From: Phycisphaerae bacterium
GTDB lineage: Bacteria; Planctomycetota; Phycisphaerae; UBA1845; Fen-1342
Reading direction: 5' to 3'
NCBI GenBank assembly: GCA_026984555.1
Contig: JALSRY010000695.1
Coordinates: forward strand, 1-7,737
Length of the DNA stretch: 7,737 bases
Below the pieces are notes generated by a model. It was not told the origin of the DNA. It did no database searches and saw nothing but the letters and a program-made list of their open reading frames with translations. Both the position numbers and the translations under genes were made by a program. Positions 1 through 5,705 of this stretch are shown here, piece by piece (positions within the stretch are counted from its first letter, which is position 1; each line of letters starts with the position of its first letter).

Positions 1-863
1 TCGGGCCGAGCTGCGACTCGGGCCGCGGCGCACAACGCTGCCCCGGAACTGATCCCACAGAGGATTCCCTCTTCGCGGGCCGCCTTGCGCGACCACGCGA
101 AAGCGTCATCATTGCCGACCGTTACGACATCGTCAATGACGTTGAGGTCGAGGACGTCGGGGAGGAAACCGGCGCCGATGCCCTGGATCTTGTGTGGACC
201 GGGGCGGAGCGGTTCGCCGGCGCGGGTCTGGGTGATCACGGGGGAATCGGCCGGCTCGACCGCGACACACGCAAATCCCGGCTTGCGCCGTTTGAGGGCC
301 TGGCCGACACCCGTGATCGTTCCGCCGGTTCCGACGCCGGCCACGAGGATATCGACCCGGCCGTCGGTATCGCGCCAGATTTCCTCGGCGGTGGTCTTGC
401 GGTGGATTTCGGGATTCGCGGGATTGGTGAACTGCTGGGGCATAAAGGCCTTGGGGGTTTGGGCCACGAGTTCCTCGGCCTTGCGAATCGCGCCGGGCAT
501 GCCCTCGGCCGCCGGCGTGAGTACGACCTCGGCGCCCAGCGAGCGCAGCACCGTCCGGCGTTCGACGCTCATGCTTTCGGGCATGGTGAGAATCAGTCGC
601 AATCCGCGGGCGGCGCAGACGAATGCGAGCGCGATGCCGGTGTTGCCCGAGGTGGGTTCGATGATCGTCGTATCGGGGTCGATTCGGCCGGCGTCGAGGC
701 CGGCCCGGATCATGGCGTTGCCGATCCGGTCCTTGACGCTGAGCAGCGGGTTGAGAAACTCCAGCTTCGCGCAGACCTCCGCCGGCCCCTCGATGATGCG
801 ATTGATCCGCACGAGCGGCGTGTTGCCGATCACTTCGGTGATATCGTTGTAGACGTGTGCCAT
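1..863 (-). CDS. cysK: Cysteine synthase A (O-acetylserine sulfhydrylase), C-terminus cut by the window edge
   Basis: PLP-dependent fold-type II enzyme that makes L-cysteine from O-acetylserine and sulfide in the cytoplasm, the last step of sulfur assimilation. The 287 codons present begin [20 protein letters not shown]. The PLP-lysine motif [11 protein letters not shown] places the Schiff-base lysine at Lys44; the substrate loop PTSGNTGI is at 70-77. The phosphate-binding [10 protein letters not shown] follows about 100 residues later, then [12 protein letters not shown], and CGISSGAA close to the edge. Family members are about 305-325 residues, so only some 20-30 are missing. The ATG at 863 is preceded by AAAGGAG at a normal distance, and the family N-terminus begins there. 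It is transcribed divergently from the sulfatase-like gene. The KIQGIGAGF motif and the lack of an N-terminal heme domain favour cysteine synthase over cystathionine beta-synthase. CysK versus CysM and the exact sulfur donor cannot be settled from sequence alone. Confidence 0.96.
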   Translation of the reverse strand, partial: MAHVYNDITEVIGNTPLVRINRIIEGPAEVCAKLEFLNPLLSVKDRIGNAMIRAGLDAGRIDPDTTIIEPTSGNTGIALAFVCAARGLRLILTMPESMSVERRTVLRSLGAEVVLTPAAEGMPGAIRKAEELVAQTPKAFMPQQFTNPANPEIHRKTTAEEIWRDTDGRVDILVAGVGTGGTITGVGQALKRRKPGFACVAVEPADSPVITQTRAGEPLRPGPHKIQGIGAGFLPDVLDLNVIDDVVTVGNDDAFAWSRKAAREEGILCGISSGAALCAAARVAARP

Positions 864-1185
864 TGGGAAAACTCCTTTGCGCTGTGGAACCGCCGGCCCC
901 CGCGGACGCGCGGCCCGATGCGCGCCCCGGCTTGTTCCCGAACCGTGTCTCTTGCGATTCTATCCTCATTTTGCCGCGCGAGTTCGCCGACGCCCATTCT
1001 GGCGGGGGATCGCGCCTCCGTGGGCGGGGCGGCGGACCGCAGGGTGCGGCTGGTTTCGAGCGGCTCGGGGAAACCGTGCGCTGGTTGCGTTTGCGACGCA
1101 GCGGACGCCGCGACGCGTTGATCGCGTGATCGGTTCGGATACGATGGTGTCGGTAGCCGCGAATATGTCGTGTGGGAGGTCGGGG
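864..1185. other. Divergent intergenic region between cysK and the sulfatase-like gene
   Basis: These 322 bases have no convincing gene; the open frames crossing them show no family motif and no ribosome binding site. The left end holds the cysK Shine-Dalgarno. On the minus strand, TAGAAT (962 to 957) resembles a -10 box for cysK, but no -35 hexamer stands 15-18 bp upstream, so that promoter is weak. On the right are an imperfect dyad (TGCGT at 1086-1090 with ACGCA at 1096-1100) and a rightward promoter candidate listed separately. Confidence 0.6.
1118..1145 (+). promoter_or_regulatory. Candidate sigma70-type promoter for the sulfatase-like lipoprotein
   Basis: TTGATC (1118-1123) and TACGAT (1140-1145) are separated by 16 bp, each matching four of six consensus positions. 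Transcription would start near 1152, giving a leader of about 34 nt before the ATG at 1186. The in-frame ATG at 1144 falls inside the -10 box, which supports the later start. An ACGCG/CGCGT dyad (1113-1117 and 1123-1127) straddles the -35 box and could be an operator. In DNA this GC-rich such matches can arise by chance. Confidence 0.4.
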
Positions 1186-2643
1186 ATGAGATGGTCGGTC
1201 GCCCTGGTTGCCGGGGTGGCGTTGGGGCTGATGGTGCCGCTGGTCGGCTGCGACCGCGGCCCCGCGCGGGACGGAGATCATGGGGCAGTCCCGTCCGATC
1301 AACCCAACGTGCTGTTGATTTCGATCGACACGCTGCGTGCCGATCACCTGCACTGCTACGGCTATGCCCGGGCGACCAGCCCCAACATCGACCGCGTCGC
1401 TCGTGAGGGCGTGCTCTTCGAGAACCACATCAGCAGCACGTCGTGGACCCTGCCGGCCCATGCGGCGATGTTCACGTCGTTGAGCGATTCGGTGCACGGC
1501 TGTACGGACACCGATTGCAAGCTGTCCGCCGGCTTGACCACGCTGGCGGAGCGCTTCGCCGATGCGGGCTTCGAGACGGCGGGCTTTTTCTCCGGGCCGT
1601 ATCTGCACCCGGCGTTCGGTCTGGGCCAGGGGTTCGCGACGTACAAGGATTGCACGTCGTATGCGCCGGTGCTGGATCAGTCGCCGGCGACGCGTTGGGC
1701 GATGGATGTGGACGTGATGCGCCGCTCGCACGAAGACATCACGAGTCCACGAGTCTTTCGGGCGGTCAGCGAGTGGCTTGCCCGCAAGGGCGGATCGCGT
1801 TTTTTCCTTTTCGTACACCTTTGGGACGTGCACTACGACTTCATCCCGCCGGCGCCGTACGATACGAAGTTCGACCCCGATTACACGGGCAGCTTCGACG
1901 GCCGCAACTTCTTTTTCGACAAACGGATCAACGCGAGCCTGCCCAAGCGCGACCTGGAACACATCATCGCGCTGTACGACGGTGAAATCGCCTGGACCGA
2001 CCACCACGTCGGGCTGATCCTCGACGCGCTGCGCAAGATGGGCAAGCTGGACAACACGATCGTCGCGATCACCGCCGACCACGGCACGGAGTTCTTCGAG
2101 CACGGCTGGAAGGGGCACCGAACGACGCTGTTCGACGAGGTGCTCCACATCCCGCTGATTATCCGCTGGCCCGGGAAGCTGCCCGCGGGGCGGCGGGTCG
2201 CGCACCAGACGCGCATGGTCGATCTCGGCCCCACGTTGCTCGAGCTGGCGGGCCTGGCGCCTCCACGCGACGTAATGGGGCATTCCCTGGTCGGGTTGGC
2301 GCGTGGTGGGCGGCTCGACTTCGACAACACCGCCGTCAGCGAGCTGTTCTCGGTGGGCCGGCGTTTGCGCACGATCCGCACCGAGCGGTGGAAACTGTTC
2401 GACGACATGGTGCATGAACGCCACCTGTACGTGAACCTGACCGACGATCCGCACGAACAGCGACTGCTTACCGATCTGGACACGCCGGCGGGCCGGATGC
2501 TCGAACGGCGATACGCCAACATCACCCGCCGGCTCGAGGCGTTTCGCGCCCGCATGGGTTCTGATGGAGAGCGCTCCACCATTCCGCCTGAGGTCATGCA
2601 GCGACTCAAGGGCCTGGGGTACGTGGGCGAGACGCATCCGTAG
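1186..2643 (+). CDS. Sulfatase-family (alkaline phosphatase superfamily) lipoprotein with Thr at the nucleophile position
   Basis: A 485-residue predicted exported hydrolase or transferase. The ATG at 1186 was chosen because GGGAGG lies 6 nt upstream and because it gives a short lipoprotein signal: Arg2, a hydrophobic core at 5-20, and lipobox LVGC with Cys22 as the lipidated residue. In-frame ATGs at 1144 and 1165 would bury this signal. The superfamily core follows: NVLLISIDTLRADH (41-54, metal ligand Asp48), SWTLPAHAAMF (86-96), FVHLWDVHYDF (209-219), ITADHGTEFFEHGWKGH (295-311, metal ligands Asp298/His299, then Lys309 and His311), and a C-terminal LYVNLTDDPHEQ strand. The tail ends LKGLGYVG, common in this subfamily. 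Classical sulfatases have C/S-x-P-x-R; here the aligned residues are T-L-P-A-H, so formylglycine cannot form at that site. Sulfate-ester hydrolysis is therefore doubtful, and a phosphodiesterase or phospho-transferase role is possible. The substrate is unknown. The DUF72 gene follows 108 bp downstream. Confidence 0.9.
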   Translation: MRWSVALVAGVALGLMVPLVGCDRGPARDGDHGAVPSDQPNVLLISIDTLRADHLHCYGYARATSPNIDRVAREGVLFENHISSTSWTLPAHAAMFTSLSDSVHGCTDTDCKLSAGLTTLAERFADAGFETAGFFSGPYLHPAFGLGQGFATYKDCTSYAPVLDQSPATRWAMDVDVMRRSHEDITSPRVFRAVSEWLARKGGSRFFLFVHLWDVHYDFIPPAPYDTKFDPDYTGSFDGRNFFFDKRINASLPKRDLEHIIALYDGEIAWTDHHVGLILDALRKMGKLDNTIVAITADHGTEFFEHGWKGHRTTLFDEVLHIPLIIRWPGKLPAGRRVAHQTRMVDLGPTLLELAGLAPPRDVMGHSLVGLARGGRLDFDNTAVSELFSVGRRLRTIRTERWKLFDDMVHERHLYVNLTDDPHEQRLLTDLDTPAGRMLERRYANITRRLEAFRARMGSDGERSTIPPEVMQRLKGLGYVGETHP

Positions 2644-2670
2644 GTCCCCCCGCGCGGAGATCCGGTGCGG

Positions 2671-2692
2671 CCGCCCGCGGTGTCCCGGGCGG
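2671..2692 (+). terminator. GC-rich hairpin after the sulfatase-like gene (weak terminator candidate)
   Basis: CCGCCCG (2671-2677) and CGGGCGG (2686-2692) form a perfect 7-bp stem with an 8-nt loop, starting 28 bases after the stop codon. No T-run follows, so it is not a canonical intrinsic terminator. It may act as a pause or RNA-stability element between the two genes. Confidence 0.3.
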
Positions 2693-2751
2693 GTGCGACG
2701 TGCGGTCCGAACCGGCGGTCGGCGCCCGTCCGGGTCTTTACGGATCGACAC

Positions 2752-3648
2752 ATGACCAGTGCCGCCGAACGACTCTGGATCGGACCGTCGGGGTGGAGCT
2801 ATCCCGACTGGGCGGGGGTTGTCTATCCGCGCCGGCGGCCGCGCGGGTTTGTCCCGCTGAAGTTCCTGGCGGGCTATGTCAACGCGGTCGAGGTCAACAG
2901 CAGTTTCTACGCGATTCCGTCGGCCGGCACGACGGATCGGTGGACCCGGCTCGTCGGTCCGGGTTTTCGCTTCGCGTTCAAGTTGACGCGCTGTTTCACG
3001 CACGAGCCGTCTCACCAGCCGGAGCCGGCAGCCGTCCGGGCATTTCAGGCGGCGCTCGCGCCGGTGCGCGATGCGGGTCTGCTCGGGCCGCTGCTGATGC
3101 AGTTCCCCTGGTCGTTCCGGTTCGACCGGCGGAACGCGGACCGGCTCCGGCGGCTGGGCGAGGCGTTCGCGGATTATGCGCGCGTGATCGAGGTTCGGCA
3201 CGCGTCGTGGCAAACCCACGAGGGACTCGACGCGATCCGCTCGGCGGGTGGGTGGTGCTGCATAGACCAGCCCCGGCTGCGCGACTGCCTCGGTCCGAGC
3301 GAGCACGTGTTCGGTCCCGTGGGTTACGTCCGGCTGCACGGACGCAACGGCAGCGACTGGTTCGCCCGCGACGTGCCCGCGTTCCAGAGGTACAACTACC
3401 TTTACGGCGCGGACGAGCTCGCCGAATGGGTCGCGCGGGTGCGGGCGATGTGTGCGCGGGCGGAAGCGGTCTTCGTCTTCGCCAACAACCACTACCGGGG
3501 GCAAGGTGTCGTCAACGCACTCGAACTGCGCGCGATGCTCGGTGGGTCGCGCGTGGCCGTGCCGCCGGACCTGCTGTCGGCTTACCCGCGCCTGGCCGCG
3601 ATTGCGGCACCGCCGACCCAGCCGGGGCTGTTCGACGCCCGCGACTGA
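2752..3648 (+). CDS. DUF72 (YecE-family) TIM-barrel protein
   Basis: A 298-residue cytoplasmic protein of a widespread family whose biochemical role is not established to my knowledge. All family blocks are visible in order: IGPSGWSYPDW (10-20), VEVNSSFYAIPS (46-57), FAFKLTRCFTH (74-84), LLMQFPWSF (114-122), VIEVRHASW (145-153), YVRLHGRNG (192-200), YLYGADEL (217-224) and FANNHYRGQGVVNA (243-256). The length is normal for the family. The ATG at 2752 puts the first barrel strand about 10 residues in, as usual, but only a weak ACGGAT lies upstream. A GTG at 2665, with GGAG five bases before it, would add a 29-residue Arg/Pro-rich extension and is the alternative start. The gene lies 108 bp after the sulfatase-like gene in the same direction with no clear promoter of its own, so cotranscription is likely. 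Family assignment is firm; no function can be inferred from this context. Confidence 0.92.
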   Translation: MTSAAERLWIGPSGWSYPDWAGVVYPRRRPRGFVPLKFLAGYVNAVEVNSSFYAIPSAGTTDRWTRLVGPGFRFAFKLTRCFTHEPSHQPEPAAVRAFQAALAPVRDAGLLGPLLMQFPWSFRFDRRNADRLRRLGEAFADYARVIEVRHASWQTHEGLDAIRSAGGWCCIDQPRLRDCLGPSEHVFGPVGYVRLHGRNGSDWFARDVPAFQRYNYLYGADELAEWVARVRAMCARAEAVFVFANNHYRGQGVVNALELRAMLGGSRVAVPPDLLSAYPRLAAIAAPPTQPGLFDARD

Positions 3649-3697
3649 CCCGCGGCAAATCGCAGCCATGTTGAACGCGAGCCGCCGACCCGGCGAT

Positions 3698-3726
3698 TTG
3701 ACCGTCCCCGGCCGCGTCGCCACAAT
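3698..3726 (+). promoter_or_regulatory. Sigma70-like promoter for the MqnD-family gene
   Basis: TTGACC (3698-3703; five of six matches to TTGACA) and CACAAT (3721-3726; four of six matches to TATAAT) are exactly 17 bp apart. Transcription would begin near 3733, giving a leader of about 79 nt. Both hexamers and the spacing are repeated in front of the UbiA-family gene, which raises confidence. Confidence 0.6.
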
Positions 3727-3736
3727 CGCCCCATCG

Positions 3737-3763
3737 CCGGCGGCGGAACGGAACCGTCGCCGG
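3737..3763 (+). promoter_or_regulatory. Strong hairpin at the start of the MqnD-family leader
   Basis: CCGGCGGCGG (3737-3746) pairs with CCGTCGCCGG (3754-3763) over 10 bp, nine Watson-Crick pairs and one G-U, closing a 7-nt AACGGAA loop. It would begin about five bases into the predicted transcript. It could protect the 5' end or take part in leader regulation. With no following T-run, an intrinsic terminator for the upstream DUF72 gene is less likely. Confidence 0.4.
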
Positions 3764-3781
3764 GCCAAGCGAGATCGACGC

Positions 3782-3796
3782 GCGGCGTGACGCCGC
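3782..3796 (+). promoter_or_regulatory. Small hairpin just upstream of the MqnD-family ribosome binding site
   Basis: GCGGCG (3782-3787) and CGCCGC (3791-3796) form a perfect 6-bp stem with a 3-nt TGA loop. It ends three bases before the Shine-Dalgarno GGGAG (3800-3804), so it could affect ribosome access. Short GC stems are common in this base composition, and no known riboswitch is recognised. Confidence 0.3.
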
Positions 3797-3811
3797 CGCG
3801 GGAGATACCTC

Positions 3812-4651
3812 ATGCTCATTCGACTGGCACACAGCCCCGACCCGGACGATGCCTTCATGTTCTACGGACTGGCCCGCGGGCTCGTGGACAGCGGGCCGTA
3901 CCGCTTCGAACACGTTCTCGGCGATATCCAGACGCTCAACGAGCGGGCGCTGCGGGGCGAATACGAGATGACGGCGATCAGCATCCACGCCTACCCGTAT
4001 GTGGCCGATCGCTACCAGCTCACGGCGTGCGGGTCGAGCATGGGGGACAACTACGGCCCGATGGTCGTGACACGCGAACCGGTCGAGATCGAGCAGCTTC
4101 GTGGGCGAACGATCGCCGTGCCCGGCCTGAAGACGACGGCGTTTCTCGCGTTGCAACTGCTGCTGGGCGCCGACGGCTTCACGCCGCGCGTGGTGATGTT
4201 CGACCAGATTCCCGACGAGGTCGCCGCGGGCCGGAGTGACGCGGGGTTGATCATCCACGAGGGGCAGTTGACCTACGCTTCGTTCGGGTTGCACCTGGTG
4301 GTGGACCTGGGGGTCTGGTGGATGCAGCGAACGGGGCTGCCGCTGCCGTTGGGGGGAAACGTCGTGCGGCGGGACCTGGGCGAGCGGGTTTGCCGCGAAA
4401 CGACGCAGATCGTCAAGAACAGCATTCGCTACAGCCTGGATCACCGGGAGGAGGCGGTGCGCTACGCGCTTCAGTTCGGCCGGGGGCTCGACGAGCAATT
4501 GGCCGATCGCTTCGTCGGCATGTACGTCAACGAGTGGACGCTCGACTACGGCGAGCGTGGCCGCGAGGCGGTTCGACGCCTGTTGGCCGAGGGCGCCGCG
4601 GCCGGTCTTGTTCCCGCGGTCGGCGAAGTGGATTTCGTCGAGGCGGCATGA
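3812..4651 (+). CDS. mqnD: MqnD-family protein: 1,4-dihydroxy-6-naphthoate synthase of the futalosine menaquinone pathway, or close paralog
   Basis: A 279-residue protein with the periplasmic-binding-protein-like fold used by MqnA and MqnD. MqnD turns cyclic dehypoxanthine futalosine into 1,4-dihydroxy-6-naphthoate in the cytoplasm. Matching features are the N-terminal SPDPDDAFMFYGL (8-20), DIQTLNERAL (38-47), the GDNYGPMVV loop (78-86), LRGRTIAVPG (96-105), GLIIHEGQLTY (145-155) with the conserved His149 that matches the proposed catalytic histidine of MqnD, VVDLGVWWMQRTGLPLPLG (163-181), and the C-terminal YVNEWTLDYGERG (238-250). Length equals that of known MqnD proteins, and there is no signal peptide, against a transport binding protein. 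The usual MqnD start motif is SPCPNDTF; here Cys, Asn and Thr are replaced by Asp, Asp and Ala, so the substrate may differ. The ATG at 3812 has GGGAG seven bases upstream. The gene has its own promoter and hairpin leader and converges on the UbiA gene. Family is near certain; the exact reaction is not. Confidence 0.8.
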   Translation: MLIRLAHSPDPDDAFMFYGLARGLVDSGPYRFEHVLGDIQTLNERALRGEYEMTAISIHAYPYVADRYQLTACGSSMGDNYGPMVVTREPVEIEQLRGRTIAVPGLKTTAFLALQLLLGADGFTPRVVMFDQIPDEVAAGRSDAGLIIHEGQLTYASFGLHLVVDLGVWWMQRTGLPLPLGGNVVRRDLGERVCRETTQIVKNSIRYSLDHREEAVRYALQFGRGLDEQLADRFVGMYVNEWTLDYGERGREAVRRLLAEGAAAGLVPAVGEVDFVEAA

Positions 4652-4695
4652 GGCTGGCCGGGGAGCGGGTTTCGGGCCGTGGGCGTGTGGTGCGG

Positions 4696-5652
4696 CTAGT
4701 GGCCCATGAGTCCGCTGACCCAATGATGCAATTGTTCGGTGCGGTAGACGATCAGCACGGCGGCGATGGACCAGAGCAGGATCGCGACCTGGAACGGCCG
4801 GTCGCGCACGACGACATCGGTGGGTCCGTCCACCTCGCCGTGCTCGACGAGCACCGTAAAGCGGAAGATCGCGTAGACGACGATGGGCAGGGTGTAGAGC
4901 AGGCACTGTGAGCCGAAACGGCCGAGGGCGCCGCCGCCGAATTCCGCGATGGTCCGCGCGTCGATGCTGTAGAGCAGGAACGTGACGATCGCGATGCCCG
5001 CGGTGAGCGTCGTCATGTGGTTGAGCAGCTCGGGGGTGTAGACGGCGAGCGTGCGGCGATGTTGGCGGGCCTGGCCGTTTCGGGGGTCGCCGTTTTCGGC
5101 GAGGGCGTTGAGTTCGCAGCGGCGCTTGCTGAACCCCATGAACAGGCAGAGCGTAAACGTACACAGCACGAGCCACGGGGAGATTTCGACGTTCACGAGG
5201 ACGGCGCCGGACACGGCCCGCAATACGAACCCCAGACCAATGGCGATCACGTCGAGGATGACCGCGTGTTTGAACCAGAAGGTGTAGAGGGCCTGGAGCA
5301 CGAGGTACGCGACGACGACGACCCCGAAACCCGGATCGAGCGTCCAGGCGCCCCCGGCACCCACCACGAGGAGCAGGACCGCCAGCCCCGCCGCCGTCCC
5401 GGCGCTCACCGCGCCTGATGCGATGGGCCGCTTGCACTTGCGCGGGTGGAGCTTGTCCTCTTCGCGGTCGTGGATGTCGTTGACGATGTAGACGACGCTG
5501 CTGACAAGGCACAAGCACACGAACCCCAGCAGCGCGAGCAGCGCGCTGTGGAGGGCGTCGGGGCCGGTGAGTTTGCGACCGAACACGACGCCGGCGAAAA
5601 CGAACAGGTTCTTGATCCACTGCGACGGTCGCAGCAGGCGCAGGTAGGGCAT
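4696..5652 (-). CDS. UbiA-family prenyltransferase of the decaprenyl-phosphate phosphoribosyltransferase type
   Basis: A 318-residue polytopic membrane protein with about eight or nine hydrophobic helices. It begins with LRLLRPSQWIKNLFVF (4-19), typical of decaprenyl-phosphate phosphoribosyltransferase (mycobacterial Rv3806c type). The acidic motif NDIHDREED (58-66) is followed by KLHPRKCKRPIASG (67-80), then LDVIAIGLGFVLRAVSGA (133-150), and late DRPFQVAILLW (284-294). That family moves phosphoribose from PRPP onto a polyprenyl phosphate at the cytoplasmic membrane, the first step toward polyprenyl-phosphoryl-arabinose. The ATG at 5652 was chosen because GGAG stands six bases upstream and the RPxQWxKN motif then lies near the N-terminus; a start 37 codons earlier would run through the promoter. 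A promoter lies directly upstream, so it need not depend on permease transcription. Alternatives are another UbiA prenyltransferase, for example of menaquinone synthesis, since a menaquinone-type gene converges on it, but the N-terminal and HPxKxxRPIASG motifs favour the phosphoribosyl class. None of its usual partners (DprE1/E2, phosphatase) is in the window. Confidence 0.85.
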   Translation of the reverse strand: MPYLRLLRPSQWIKNLFVFAGVVFGRKLTGPDALHSALLALLGFVCLCLVSSVVYIVNDIHDREEDKLHPRKCKRPIASGAVSAGTAAGLAVLLLVVGAGGAWTLDPGFGVVVVAYLVLQALYTFWFKHAVILDVIAIGLGFVLRAVSGAVLVNVEISPWLVLCTFTLCLFMGFSKRRCELNALAENGDPRNGQARQHRRTLAVYTPELLNHMTTLTAGIAIVTFLLYSIDARTIAEFGGGALGRFGSQCLLYTLPIVVYAIFRFTVLVEHGEVDGPTDVVVRDRPFQVAILLWSIAAVLIVYRTEQLHHWVSGLMGH

Positions 5653-5676
5653 CAGGGTCTCCACTCGCGAGCGCTC

Positions 5677-5705
5677 ATTGTGCGAGCACGTGGCGGTCGG
5701 GTCAA
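5677..5705 (-). promoter_or_regulatory. Sigma70-like promoter for the UbiA-family gene, overlapping the permease stop codon
   Basis: Read on the minus strand, TTGACC (5705 to 5700) and CACAAT (5682 to 5677) are 17 bp apart. The TGA inside TTGACC is the stop codon of the upstream permease. The start would be near 5670, leaving a leader of about 18 nt with GGAG at 5662-5659. Overlapping 8-bp palindromes CTCGCGAG (5664-5671) and GAGCGCTC (5669-5676) sit at the predicted start and could be an operator. Confidence 0.6.

Noticed and set aside
957..985. TAGAAT on the minus strand as the cysK promoter
   Set aside because: The -10 match is good, but the sequence 15-18 bp upstream has no resemblance to a -35 box, so it is noted only within the intergenic region entry.
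1144..1185. Earlier ATG starts (1144 and 1165) for the sulfatase-like gene
   Set aside because: They would put 7 to 14 extra residues before the signal peptide and lack a good ribosome site; 1144 also overlaps the predicted -10 box.
133..3858. A minus-strand open frame of more than 1,200 codons covering the sulfatase and DUF72 genes and most of cysK
   Set aside because: It is an antisense artefact of GC-rich coding DNA: Arg/Pro/His-rich composition, no domain motifs, and it crosses three well-supported genes and two intergenic regions.
4652..4695. A bidirectional terminator between the converging MqnD-family and UbiA-family genes
   Set aside because: The 44-bp gap shows only a GGCC/GGCC pairing with a long loop and no T-runs on either strand.
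3512..5620. A minus-strand open frame of about 700 codons spanning the MqnD-family gene and most of the UbiA gene
   Set aside because: Its translation is low-complexity Arg/Pro/Ala-rich sequence, out of frame with the motif-bearing UbiA protein and antisense to the MqnD-family protein.
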